From: a bacterium
GTDB lineage: Bacteria > Patescibacteriota > Minisyncoccia > Moranbacterales > DUUL01
Length of the DNA: 34,774 nt
NCBI GenBank assembly: GCA_030626045.1
Contig: DAOUPS010000001.1
Location: forward strand, 1 to 34,774
Reading direction: 5' to 3'
Both the position numbers and the translations under genes were made by a program. Positions within the stretch are counted from its first letter, which is position 1. Each line of letters starts with the position of its first letter. A model generated the notes under the pieces. It saw only the letters and a program-made list of their open reading frames with translations, made no database searches and was not told where the DNA came from. Shown in pieces: positions 16,185 through 23,940 of the stretch.

Positions 16185-17351
16185 CTATCTCGTGTCATTA
16201 AGGCGAAAGATAGGAGCTAATGCCGTAAAGATCAAAATGGCCAGCATAAGAAACAGCATTTTCAATGGAAGAACAATCAGAAAAAAGCTACAAAGCGCCA
16301 TCCCAAAAATAAAGGCCACGCTTTTTGTCGTCCTAAAATAATCAATGAATCCAATATCCTTCGCATCAACTTTCTTGTAGAAATAAGTATCTCTCATTAC
16401 CTGGATAATTGATGCGCCAATGCGGGTAATAAACAAAATTATCATCCAAAATATAAGATTAGTACTTGAAAGAAAGCTGATTACTCCTGTCGACAAGGAC
16501 ATAATAATGATCCCAATAATTAGCCATTCTTTTTCTCCTGTCCGCGTATCGGCAATAATACCAAGCGGGATTTGAATGATCACAAACGGAATAAGCATAA
16601 CAGTAATTATTTTCCCGATATCAATCCACGAAAATCCAATGCTCAAAAGATATAACGGAGTAAATACGGACATTACACAATAAAAAAGTTCAAGCATGAG
16701 AGATACATAAAAAATTCTCAAAAGATTTTTCCGTTTTAACATCTTTTTCAAAACAACGCGCACGCTGCAACTTTTTCTGGCGGCGTGGTTAATATTTCCA
16801 TAACTGCCGTAAATGATCGCAGCAGCCACTGCAGTTATTAATGAAGCCAAGATGAACACCGGACCAAAACCAAAGCTTTCCACTGTCCATGCGGCCAGAA
16901 ACGGCCCGAAGAGAAATCCCAGATCCATGAATGTAAGGCTTGTTCCCCTCACTTTTCCTGTTGTATCGTTCTGTGTGAAACTTTCAATAAGAACATCAAG
17001 ACTAGCCCAAATAAGCGCATCACCCACAAGAGACCATACCGCAAAAATAACCGCAAAAACACTATGAGAATAAACTCCCATTACTAGTAATGCCAGCATT
17101 TTCACGATCATAAAGAGCAATAATGTTCTTGCCTTCCCGTGCCTCCTTATTAAATGGTGAAGATTGATGAGAATATAAAAAGAAGCCGCGTAAGCAATGA
17201 AATAGAATATTCCAACATTTTCCGTTCCGGTAAGTTCTTTAATGAAGCTCGAAAGAACATAGATCACCAAGGATAATTGAAACCCCAGCAAAAAAACAAC
17301 AGCACTCAACAAGTATAATTTTTGTTTTCTCTTCCTTTTATTTTTTTTCAT
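16185..17351 (-). CDS. Major facilitator superfamily transporter
   Basis: An MFS-type permease with about twelve hydrophobic segments over 388 residues. I begin at the ATG at 17351-17349 (MKKNKRKRKQKL); the GTG at 17387 would add a poorly conserved 12 residues. A charged loop HLIRRHGKARTLLL lies between helices 2 and 3, and DLGFLFGPFLAAW is the usual motif in helix 5. A central loop with RKSCSVRVVLKKMLKRKNLLR divides the two halves. IGFSWIDIGKIITVMLIPFVIIQIPLG starts the second half. The substrate cannot be read. It lies 133 nt downstream of aspS, in a gap holding inverted ACTCACG words. Confidence 0.85.
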   Translation of the reverse strand: MKKNKRKRKQKLYLLSAVVFLLGFQLSLVIYVLSSFIKELTGTENVGIFYFIAYAASFYILINLHHLIRRHGKARTLLLFMIVKMLALLVMGVYSHSVFAVIFAVWSLVGDALIWASLDVLIESFTQNDTTGKVRGTSLTFMDLGFLFGPFLAAWTVESFGFGPVFILASLITAVAAAIIYGSYGNINHAARKSCSVRVVLKKMLKRKNLLRIFYVSLMLELFYCVMSVFTPLYLLSIGFSWIDIGKIITVMLIPFVIIQIPLGIIADTRTGEKEWLIIGIIIMSLSTGVISFLSSTNLIFWMIILFITRIGASIIQVMRDTYFYKKVDAKDIGFIDYFRTTKSVAFIFGMALCSFFLIVLPLKMLFLMLAILIFTALAPIFRLNDTR

Positions 17352-17377
17352 GGTAAGGCTAGTAAAACTCCGTGCAC

Positions 17378-17490
17378 TCACGTACACGGTATTTTTTACT
17401 TCTTAGCCGGAGCGGAGCCCCGCACGGAAAGCTCTTTGGGTTTTCCCCTTTATTCACGGACTCACGCCCGGGATTTTCTGGCACGTGAGT
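17378..17490. repeat. Inverted ACTCACG/CGTGAGT words between aspS and the MFS gene
   Basis: ACTCACG occurs near 17378 and at 17460-17466, with its inverse CGTGAGT at 17484-17490. The last two can form a 7-bp stem around a 17-nt GC-rich loop containing CCCGGG. There is no T-run after it, so a terminator is unlikely. It may be an operator or a decayed element. Confidence 0.4.
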
Positions 17491-17520
17491 AAATTAAGCG
17501 CACGCCTCACAAAAATGAAA

Positions 17521-19287
17521 TTATTTTATTTTTAAATGAAGCTCGTCTAACTGTTTTTTTTCGATTTCGTTCGGAGCGTCCATCATCAAATCCCTTCCGT
17601 CACCTGTTTTTGGAAATGCCATCACATCACGAATACTCGATTTATTCATTAGTACCATAAGCATTCTGTCTATTCCCGGAGCAATGCCTCCATGCGGAGG
17701 AGCGCCGTATTCAAACGCTCTTAAGAAATGTTTAAACTGCTTTTTCCTTTCTTCATTAAAGCCAATGAGATCAAATATTTTTTCTTGAGTTTTTTTATCA
17801 TGGATCCTAATGCTCCCGCCGCCAACTTCAAATCCATTAGCAACGATATCATACTGATACGACCGAGCCTTGCCCGGATCAGTATCAAGTAATTTCAAGT
17901 CTTCATCTTTTGGAGCAGTAAACATGTGATGAGCAGGAGCATAATGCTCATTTTCAAGCCTTTCTTCAAACAAAGGACAGTCGACTATGAACGCTAATGC
18001 GATAAGGTCTTCGTCAATTAAATTTAATTTCTGTCCGAGCTTGATCCTAAGATTTCCCAAACTTTCACAAACAATTGCCTTAGTATCAGCTCCGAAAAAA
18101 ATAATGTCTCCTTCTTTTGCTTCTACTTCTCTAACGATCTTTTTTGCCAATTCGCTTCCAAGAAACTTCACGATCGGTGATTTTAAGCCGCCTTTTTCTA
18201 CAATTATATAAGCCAGTCCTTTGGCTCCAAACTTTTTGACATGCTCGGTTAGTCCATTGATTTGAGATCTGCTTAATTTTAAGGCGGATTTTGGAGCGCA
18301 TAACGCCCTTACAACATTTCCACGCTCAACTGTATCCGCAAACACTTTAAATTTACACCCTTTTACAAGTGAAGTTAGGTCTTTTATTTCCATGCCAAAC
18401 CTTAGATCAGGCTTGTCCACTCCGTATTTTAGCATTACCTCATCGTAATTTAAACGTGGCCATGGCTTGGCAAGAAATTTTTTGTCGGGAAACACGCTCT
18501 CAATTGCTCCCGTGAAAAGATCTTCGGTGAGCTTCAAAATGTCATCTTGCTCTACAAAGGACATTTCCATATCCAATTGAGTGAATTCGGGTTGTCTGTC
18601 ACCGCGAGTATCTTCATCACGAAAACATTTCGCTATCTGATAATATTTGTCAACTCCCGAAAGCATAAGCAGCTGTTTATATTGCTGGGGAGATTGCGGA
18701 AGAGCATAAAATTTTCCAGCTTGTAAGCGAGAAGGAACAAGAAAATCACGAGCCCCTTCAGGAGTGCTTTTGGTCAGAACCGGTGTTTCAATTTCAATGA
18801 ACTCTTTTTCGTTCAGATAGGAACGTAAAAAAGAAATGAATTCATGCCGCTTTATCAAAGTTTCAATTGAACTTTTCTTGCGCAAATCTATGTATCTATA
18901 TTCCATTCTGAGTTCTTCTTTGATTTCATCGATCTTTTCCTCCTCCAATTCAAATGGAGGCGTTTTTGCCCTGTTCAGCACTTTCAGTTCGTCCACATCA
19001 ATTTCAATTTCGCCTGAGTTGAGTTTTTTGTTGATCATGTCATTCGGTCTTTTGATAACCGATCCCTTGGCTTCTATAACCCATTCATTCCTTAGCTCGT
19101 CAGCCTGTTTCCAGACTTTTTTATTGGATTCCGGATCAAAACGCAACTGTGTGATCCCATATCTATCACGCAGATCAATAAATATTATTCCTCCATGATC
19201 ACGCCGCGAGTGAACCCACCCCGCGAGTGTTACAGATATTCCAATATTATGAATATCAAGATCGTTGCAAGTGTGCGTTCTTAACAT
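17521..19287 (-). CDS. aspS: Aspartyl-tRNA synthetase
   Basis: A class II synthetase that charges tRNA with aspartate. The 588 residues show the N-terminal OB fold (VTLAGWVHSRRDHGGIIFIDLRDRYG), the class II catalytic domain with TPEGARDFLVPSR, QSPQQYKQLLM, FRDEDTRGDRQPEFTQ (motif 2), the bacterial GAD insertion (about 280-410), and motif 3 in HGGIAPGIDRMLM. Length and GAD insertion are those of the bacterial type. Whether it also charges tRNA-Asn depends on whether the genome has AsnRS and GatCAB, which the window does not show. It follows the response regulator by 192 nt, a gap with a long imperfect hairpin. Confidence 0.97.
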   Translation of the reverse strand: MLRTHTCNDLDIHNIGISVTLAGWVHSRRDHGGIIFIDLRDRYGITQLRFDPESNKKVWKQADELRNEWVIEAKGSVIKRPNDMINKKLNSGEIEIDVDELKVLNRAKTPPFELEEEKIDEIKEELRMEYRYIDLRKKSSIETLIKRHEFISFLRSYLNEKEFIEIETPVLTKSTPEGARDFLVPSRLQAGKFYALPQSPQQYKQLLMLSGVDKYYQIAKCFRDEDTRGDRQPEFTQLDMEMSFVEQDDILKLTEDLFTGAIESVFPDKKFLAKPWPRLNYDEVMLKYGVDKPDLRFGMEIKDLTSLVKGCKFKVFADTVERGNVVRALCAPKSALKLSRSQINGLTEHVKKFGAKGLAYIIVEKGGLKSPIVKFLGSELAKKIVREVEAKEGDIIFFGADTKAIVCESLGNLRIKLGQKLNLIDEDLIALAFIVDCPLFEERLENEHYAPAHHMFTAPKDEDLKLLDTDPGKARSYQYDIVANGFEVGGGSIRIHDKKTQEKIFDLIGFNEERKKQFKHFLRAFEYGAPPHGGIAPGIDRMLMVLMNKSSIRDVMAFPKTGDGRDLMMDAPNEIEKKQLDELHLKIK

Positions 19288-19370
19288 GCGTTTACTATCA
19301 ACAATTAATTGATTAATTACCTTGAATTACGAAATGGGTTTGTAGCGAGGATTTTGCAGGTGTTTCTTTT

Positions 19371-19447
19371 GTGGGACTGTTCCCCAATACTTTTTCTGCT
19401 GAAATTCTGAAACTTTGCTGCGAAACGGTACTTGGAAACAGTTCCTT
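19371..19447. repeat. Long imperfect hairpin made of two facing GGGAYTGTTYCC repeats
   Basis: GGGACTGTTCCC at 19373-19384 faces GGAAACAGTTCC at 19434-19445. Inside, CCAATACTTTTTCTGC on one side can align with CCAAGTACCGTTTCGC read from the other strand. The whole therefore forms one imperfect hairpin of about 75 nt between the response regulator and aspS. It looks like a complete two-ended copy of the element whose single ends lie elsewhere. Confidence 0.65.
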
Positions 19448-19479
19448 TGATGCCGGCTTGTGATCTTTCGTTTAAACTA

Positions 19480-19878
19480 TCATAATTGCGCTTCTTGATT
19501 TTCATTGGCTTTATTCGACAATATCCTTCCAACTTCTTTGATTATTTCCCTCGGAGTATAATCAGATTTTGTTATGAATCCGTCAGCGCCAAGCTCAGCC
19601 GCTTTTTGTTTATCTTCTGATTGAGATAGATTAGAAAAAATGATGACTTTGATACCTTTAGTATGGGGGTTTCGTTTGATCTTCTTGAGAACCTCAAATC
19701 CATTCTCTTCCGGTAAAATGAGATCCAGCAGCACCAATTCCGGCTTTTTTACTCTAACCTTCTGAATAGCTTCTGTTCCTGTTGATGCTGTTAAAATATC
19801 ATATTTATCATCCAAAAATTTTTTCTGATAGATCTCAAGCAGCATTGGGTCGTCTTCTACAATTAAAACTTTTTTCAT
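19480..19878 (-). CDS. Single-domain response regulator (receiver only)
   Basis: A 132-residue CheY-like receiver domain with no output domain. The acidic pocket is Glu8, Asp9, Asp10; the phosphoacceptor is Asp52 (LVLLDLILPEENG); Ser82 (IIFSN) and Lys104 (FITKSD) complete the switch. All key residues are present. No histidine kinase is in the window, so its partner is unknown. It has a promoter at 19973-20001 and stands upstream of aspS in the same direction, with a long hairpin between them. It could work as a phosphorelay intermediate or by binding another protein (inference). Confidence 0.92.
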   Translation of the reverse strand: MKKVLIVEDDPMLLEIYQKKFLDDKYDILTASTGTEAIQKVRVKKPELVLLDLILPEENGFEVLKKIKRNPHTKGIKVIIFSNLSQSEDKQKAAELGADGFITKSDYTPREIIKEVGRILSNKANENQEAQL

Positions 19879-19972
19879 AGATTCAATTTAATTAATCTAA
19901 TTTATTGAACACAAAAGACAACAGGACATATACCAATTAAAATGCCCATAAAAAGGTTAAAATAACACCCTA

Positions 19973-20001
19973 AGTATACCTAAACATCTTTTTAAATGCA
20001 A
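19973..20001 (-). promoter_or_regulatory. Promoter for the response regulator and aspS
   Basis: On the minus strand the -35 is TTGCAT (20001-19996) and the -10 is TATACT (19978-19973), with a 17-bp spacer. This gives a leader of about 88 nt to the ATG at 19878. Confidence 0.6.
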
Positions 20002-20069
20002 CTTGCTTAAAACCGGTCAGGAAATTCTTTTCCCCGCCTATCACCTGCCCTGCCTCTATTAGCAATAGA

Positions 20070-20096
20070 CAGAATACGAGGTTTTCGAATAAGCTC
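20070..20096. mobile_element. Decayed MITE end touching the CAP-domain gene stop
   Basis: Read on the minus strand from 20096, the sequence begins GAGCTTATTCGAAAACCTCG. Over 27 bases it matches the right end of the 8804-8900 MITE at 21 positions, and all six differences are transitions. The adjoining TTA (20097-20099) is both the expected target site and the TAA stop of the CAP gene. No matching left end is evident in 19880-20000. Confidence 0.5.
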
Positions 20097-20948
20097 TTAC
20101 CTCCATTCATCGCACTTTTCAATAAAGACAGCGCATTCGCTTAGGTAGTCTTTCAACTCTCTTTTTATTCTTTTAAGTTTTTCGAGGTTTTCATATAAAT
20201 CCTCCAGATCTTTATCACTGGCACCGGCTTTTTTTGCTTTTTTAATTATTTTTTCTTGTTCGCTAATGGCTTCTTTCACTTCCTTTTTCTTTTTTTCAAT
20301 ATGTTCGCAGTTATTCTTTGATTTCAGATCACAAACTGTTACAGTTCTTAGATCCTCCTGTTTAAGCATGCTTCCAAAATGCTGGACTGATAAAAAGCTC
20401 TTCTTCCCTTCATTTTCGATCTCAACAACAGCCACGCCAATTTCCTCAAAATCAGATGACAAAATATTTTTTCGATGACCTTCACTGCCCATCCACGCAT
20501 CATGAACGCTTTGGGCTGAAAAATAACCTTCCGCTAAATTTTCGCCGACAGTTTTATAGGTATAATCCGCTTGCTCGACAAAAAACCAAGGCTGAAGACC
20601 GTCAGGGGATACGTGCTCAAAATAATTATTACTTTTCATATCATTGGCTTTCAATAACGCTGATTCCATCAACTTTTCGTTTCTTTGCAATAGAGGTAAG
20701 CCCTTTTCTTTGCGCGCTTCATTTGCTAAACTTATGATATCATTAAGTGCTCCGGAAAACTCAGCATTAGCTGTTTCATTGAAATCTGCTGTTTGTTCTA
20801 TGTTTCTTATTATCCCCGCACTGGAATTAATGCTATCGATCTGATCAACTGCACGAGGAATTTGAATATGCAGATCATAAAATTGAACTCCTGCACAAAC
20901 AAGAATGATCAACGAGCTTAACAATATTAACCGTATAATATTTTTCAT
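20097..20948 (-). CDS. Exported CAP-domain (SCP/PR-1) protein with C-terminal coiled coil
   Basis: A 283-residue protein with an N-terminal signal or membrane anchor (about 5-20), a linker, then a CAP domain of the kind found in many secreted bacterial proteins of uncertain role. The CAP signature residues are present: YFEHVSPDG with His112, GENLAEG (135-141), WMGSEGHRKNIL with His158, and VQHFG with His190. After the domain comes a Cys-containing stretch and a long, highly charged helix (about 213-270) suitable for a coiled coil, ending in CAVFIEKCDEWR. It shares its direction with DUF2207 and two other exported proteins, but the plus-strand gene at 21077 intervenes. Its stop coincides with a MITE target site. 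Confidence 0.88.
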   Translation of the reverse strand: MKNIIRLILLSSLIILVCAGVQFYDLHIQIPRAVDQIDSINSSAGIIRNIEQTADFNETANAEFSGALNDIISLANEARKEKGLPLLQRNEKLMESALLKANDMKSNNYFEHVSPDGLQPWFFVEQADYTYKTVGENLAEGYFSAQSVHDAWMGSEGHRKNILSSDFEEIGVAVVEIENEGKKSFLSVQHFGSMLKQEDLRTVTVCDLKSKNNCEHIEKKKKEVKEAISEQEKIIKKAKKAGASDKDLEDLYENLEKLKRIKRELKDYLSECAVFIEKCDEWR

Positions 20949-20993
20949 CTTCCTATTTTCATGTGGTCAGTTGTTATGTAATTCGTTGACAAA

Positions 20994-21023
20994 ATTATAA
21001 ACAGCACTCAAAATTTTAGTAAA
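20994..21023 (-). promoter_or_regulatory. Promoter of the CAP-domain gene
   Basis: On the minus strand the -10 is a perfect TATAAT (20999-20994), with a weaker -35 TTTACT (21023-21018) 18 bp upstream. It runs back to back with the promoter of the plus-strand gene at 21077. Confidence 0.5.
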
Positions 21024-21028
21024 TCAGC

Positions 21029-21057
21029 TTGTACACAGCCTATCACTTTAGCATTAT
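21029..21057 (+). promoter_or_regulatory. Promoter of the plus-strand conserved small gene
   Basis: The -35 is TTGTAC (21029-21034) and the -10 is a weak CATTAT (21052-21057), with a 17-bp spacer. The predicted start lies about 13 nt before the ATG at 21077, so the leader would be very short. Confidence 0.4.
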
Positions 21058-21076
21058 TCAATCAATAAAATTACCA

Positions 21077-21385
21077 ATGAAATTTAGAATTAACAATTCG
21101 CTCTCTCATTCGATTCCGATAATAATAAGGAGATGCGGCTATTCAAGAATTTTCGATCACCAATCACAACAAGAAAGTTTTGTGAGATTACTAACCAGAA
21201 ATCGCTATCCCAGATTCCACTTGTATGTTTCAGAGGAAGACACTGAAATTATTTTTGATTTGCATCTTGATCAAACCAGATCAAGAATTGCAGGCCAGAC
21301 CGCGCATCGAGCTGACTATGAAAGCGAAGAAGTCCGCGATGAGCTGGCAAGAATATATTTATGTGTCCAGCGTTATATTCAATAA
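21077..21385 (+). CDS. Conserved small protein of unknown function, Patescibacteria type
   Basis: A 102-residue soluble basic protein. I begin at the ATG at 21077 (MKFRINNSLSHSIPIIIRRC) because similar Patescibacteria proteins begin MKFRI and run through RRCGYxRIFD, ESFVR and YPRFHxYV; this recollection is from memory and not checked. Here the matching parts are RRCGYSRIFDHQSQQESFVR, YPRFHLYV, LHLDQTRSRIAGQTAH and a helical C-terminus. No catalytic motif is known to me. It is transcribed against its neighbours, has a candidate promoter, and is followed by a short palindrome and a terminator hairpin, so it is a stand-alone unit. Confidence 0.72.
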   Translation: MKFRINNSLSHSIPIIIRRCGYSRIFDHQSQQESFVRLLTRNRYPRFHLYVSEEDTEIIFDLHLDQTRSRIAGQTAHRADYESEEVRDELARIYLCVQRYIQ

Positions 21386-21386
21386 T

Positions 21387-21398
21387 GGGATTGTTTCC
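21387..21398. repeat. Short palindrome of the GGGAYTGTTYCC family, after the 21077 gene
   Basis: Reads GGGATTGTTTCC on the coding (plus) strand, one base after the TAA stop of the gene. This is the only copy attached to a plus-strand gene, and it keeps the same orientation relative to the stop. Confidence 0.7.
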
Positions 21399-21405
21399 AA
21401 CATTA

Positions 21406-21456
21406 AGAACAAAACAGACCCGAGATATAAGATCCGGGCCTGTTCTTTTGCAATTA
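21406..21456 (+). terminator. Rho-independent terminator after the 21077 gene
   Basis: A hairpin made of ACAG, CCCG and their partners CGGG, CTGT with one internal mismatch and a loop of about 12 nt. It is followed by TTCTTTT. It ends the plus-strand transcript and faces the convergent DUF2207 transcript. Confidence 0.65.
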
Positions 21457-21585
21457 TAGAGACTACCAATATTTTAACTGCCCGCAAAGACCGCGCAGCC
21501 TCCCGAAAACGGAAATTCATACACGTGATAACCATAACTGGCTTCATTTATGCTTTAACTGTATTTTCATTTATTGTGTGATCAA

Positions 21586-23502
21586 TTACCAGCTGCCTCC
21601 TCCTCCGCCTCCGCCTCCTCCGCCTGAGCTTCCTCCTCCTGAAAAGCCCGAAGAGGAAGAAGATCTTGGAGGCGTTGAGACCATTCCGGCCACGGTTCCA
21701 AAGTTGTTACTTATCGAACTTGCAAACAAAGACGGACTAAAAGATTTTGATTGTGAAGCGTACCATTCCGGATCATGCGTATAGATCCCTTCAAACGCTT
21801 TCGCCCACTTATCTGCCATCCCAAGCACCATCGCATATGGAAGAACTTTTTCAAAAATATGTTCGTCTTCCTGGAACTTTACTCTGTACCGTTCCGCGGT
21901 GTGGATATATTGTTTCAATCCTTTTACGTGTCTTTCCGCCTCTATGCCATCAAACGTCTTTTTAGACATAAAGATACCGAACCAGATGTTTATTACTCCG
22001 CTTAATGGCAACCCAAATAAAAGATCAATTCTCTGCGCAGACAGGCCGAGTATAAAGCCTGCAATGATCACGACCACTCCAACGGTAATATAGATCGATC
22101 TTTTGTGTACAGTATCTTCTTCAAAATAATCAAGCGCGTCCATTTTTTCCTTGATCTTCTTTTTCGCGGATTCAACTTGAGTATAAAAATTTTTGAGTTT
22201 TGATAAAACCACTGTTTTCCCCACAGTTCTGCCAAATAGGCCGTCAAGAAGTTTCTTTTCATGGGCTGTAAGTAATTCATCGTCTTTCCACTCTTTAAGA
22301 TTTTGTAATTGGTAATCCGCAACACTTTTTGTGCTTTTCTTTCCCGGCTTGCTTTTTGAATTTAACTTAAAAACAAAAAGCATTAAGATCACAAATTCCG
22401 CGATAATAACCAAAAACAACACATAGCTGAACGATGCTTGCCAACTGTCAATCAAAAAGAAACATAGTATAATATCAAAGACAATAATCGGAATAATGAT
22501 TCCGATTATTTTTGCGATCTTTTGAATGTTTTGAAAAATTTCTTTTTTCTCGACTTCGGAAATTTTTAAATACCCCTTCACGGCGAGGTTCACAATGTCA
22601 GCGGACACAAAGTTGACCGCGTATTTTTCTTTCATTAAATATCCAATTTCCCCGGGAGTAAGATTATCAGGCGGTTCATATTGGGCGATTACTGTTCTTC
22701 CGAGATCCAGTTCTTTGCCTCGAGCGATCCACAATAACAGCATTCCGGCAAAAACAAATATCGGCAAGCCAAATCCCCAGTTGTCAATTAAAAAATAATA
22801 CAACTTTTCTTTGAATGACAGTTCTTTAACAAAAGTTGTGGGAAATTCCATGGCAATGGTTAATCCCTCATAAGGATCCAGAACATCTTTTGAAGCAAAT
22901 TTGATCTGATTGGAAGAAACAACGCTTATCGTACACTCACGCTCCCCGCCTCCATAATAACCGGTAAAACAAGCCAGTCCGTCATCTGCCAGTATTAAGT
23001 CTCTGTGTAAGTGCACTGCCACAGTCGCGTCATTTATTGTCGTGGACCATTGAGTGCCGATCGGGTTCCAATATAATTCGGAGTGATCATCAAAAAACCT
23101 TAGCCCGTTCACAACATTATATCGAATATCATAAGTTTGCCTTCCTGTCACAAGCCTGTCCGGATCTCCTATTTTTAAGACGATGCTCCCACTCTCTTTA
23201 TATTTTTTAAATATTCGGCTATTTCCATTTTCATCTGAAACAGCAAAATCATCAAGACGCAGCTTAAAATTGGTCTTTCCAAAACTTTCATATTTAACCG
23301 GAATTTTTCGAAAAATTCCATGGCGCTGTTCTGCAAAATCAACTGTAATGCGTTCTTGAACCGCAAATGTTCCGTCTTCATTGACGTTAATGTCAACGTG
23401 GTAACCATCAATAATAAACCCGCCAAGATCACTTATCGCCTGAACTTGGCTCACGCAAAAAACACAAAAAAGCAAGATTGATGTTATTATCGCTTTTTTC
23501 AT
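21586..23502 (-). CDS. DUF2207 family exported membrane protein
   Basis: A 638-residue protein with a signal peptide (1-22), a large extracytoplasmic beta-rich domain typical of DUF2207 (GYHVDINVNEDGTFAVQERITVDFAEQRHGIFRKIPV), a membrane segment near 243-262, and a cytoplasmic EPPDNLTPGEIGYLMKEK winged-helix-like region. Two pairs of further membrane segments follow (about 330-375 and 475-510), then a helical domain. The extreme C-terminus is a glycine-serine tail (SGFSGGGSSGGGGG... ending SW), also typical of the family. Function is unknown. It starts 53 nt after the acidic anchored protein, and a short palindrome lies between them. Confidence 0.9.
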   Translation of the reverse strand: MKKAIITSILLFCVFCVSQVQAISDLGGFIIDGYHVDINVNEDGTFAVQERITVDFAEQRHGIFRKIPVKYESFGKTNFKLRLDDFAVSDENGNSRIFKKYKESGSIVLKIGDPDRLVTGRQTYDIRYNVVNGLRFFDDHSELYWNPIGTQWSTTINDATVAVHLHRDLILADDGLACFTGYYGGGERECTISVVSSNQIKFASKDVLDPYEGLTIAMEFPTTFVKELSFKEKLYYFLIDNWGFGLPIFVFAGMLLLWIARGKELDLGRTVIAQYEPPDNLTPGEIGYLMKEKYAVNFVSADIVNLAVKGYLKISEVEKKEIFQNIQKIAKIIGIIIPIIVFDIILCFFLIDSWQASFSYVLFLVIIAEFVILMLFVFKLNSKSKPGKKSTKSVADYQLQNLKEWKDDELLTAHEKKLLDGLFGRTVGKTVVLSKLKNFYTQVESAKKKIKEKMDALDYFEEDTVHKRSIYITVGVVVIIAGFILGLSAQRIDLLFGLPLSGVINIWFGIFMSKKTFDGIEAERHVKGLKQYIHTAERYRVKFQEDEHIFEKVLPYAMVLGMADKWAKAFEGIYTHDPEWYASQSKSFSPSLFASSISNNFGTVAGMVSTPPRSSSSSGFSGGGSSGGGGGGGGGGSW

Positions 23503-23539
23503 TGCGCTATTGGATTTAGGCTAAGTGCCAGTTATATTT

Positions 23540-23551
23540 GGAAACAGTCCC
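23540..23551. repeat. Short palindrome of the GGGAYTGTTYCC family, before DUF2207
   Basis: Top strand GGAAACAGTCCC; on the coding strand it reads GGGACTGTTTCC and begins four bases after the TAA stop of the 23556 gene. Confidence 0.7.
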
Positions 23552-23555
23552 ATAT

Positions 23556-23900
23556 TTATTGAAGTTGAGCTTCATTTTCAATTTTATCACTTGACAGATC
23601 CTCTTCGTTGTATTCACCAGGCAGGGTCTGATTAATAAGCGAGTCTAGTGTTTTCACTTCTTGTCCCAGTTCATCATTTCCGGGATCGGAGAATTCAATT
23701 TGATCTTCCGGAATAATTTCTTCTTTATTTGCTGACTCTTGTTTTTGTTGTTTCTCCTGTTGAGTCTTTTGTTGAATGGCTTGCTGCGGCGGCGATTTCC
23801 TATCTGTCTTCTTTAAAGTCACAGCAATCGACAAAACAACGATCAACAAAATTATTATTGTGATAGCCGTTACAGCAAGATAAATATTCTTTTTATCCAT
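23556..23900 (-). CDS. Small anchored protein with acidic, glutamine-rich tail
   Basis: A 114-residue protein of unknown function. One membrane segment (about 8-28) is followed by a short basic patch and a Gln/Lys-rich stretch (PPQQAIQQKTQQEKQQKQ). The rest is acidic and probably disordered (EEIIPEDQIEFSDPGNDELGQE and NEEDLSSDKIENEAQ). No domain is recognisable. It sits between the coiled-coil exported protein and DUF2207, all in one direction and with short gaps. An association with the cell surface is therefore likely (inference). Low complexity means homology would be hard to trace. Confidence 0.7.
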   Translation of the reverse strand: MDKKNIYLAVTAITIIILLIVVLSIAVTLKKTDRKSPPQQAIQQKTQQEKQQKQESANKEEIIPEDQIEFSDPGNDELGQEVKTLDSLINQTLPGEYNEEDLSSDKIENEAQLQ

Positions 23901-23940
23901 ATATTTTGTTTTTATATTAGTTAAATGACATTAAGTATTG

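Noticed and set aside
19317..19532. Open frame of 71 residues on the minus strand between aspS and the response regulator
   Set aside because: It overlaps the end of the response regulator gene and the long hairpin, has no ribosome site, and its composition looks random.
21359..21547. Open frame of 62 residues on the minus strand downstream of the 21077 gene
   Set aside because: It runs through the terminator hairpin of the convergent plus-strand gene and overlaps its coding end; no start signal.
8789..23551. LexA/SOS operators, because the palindromes contain GGAAC or GTTCC
   Set aside because: The half-sites are too close together for known LexA boxes, and the copies sit at gene ends beside stops rather than at promoters of repair genes.
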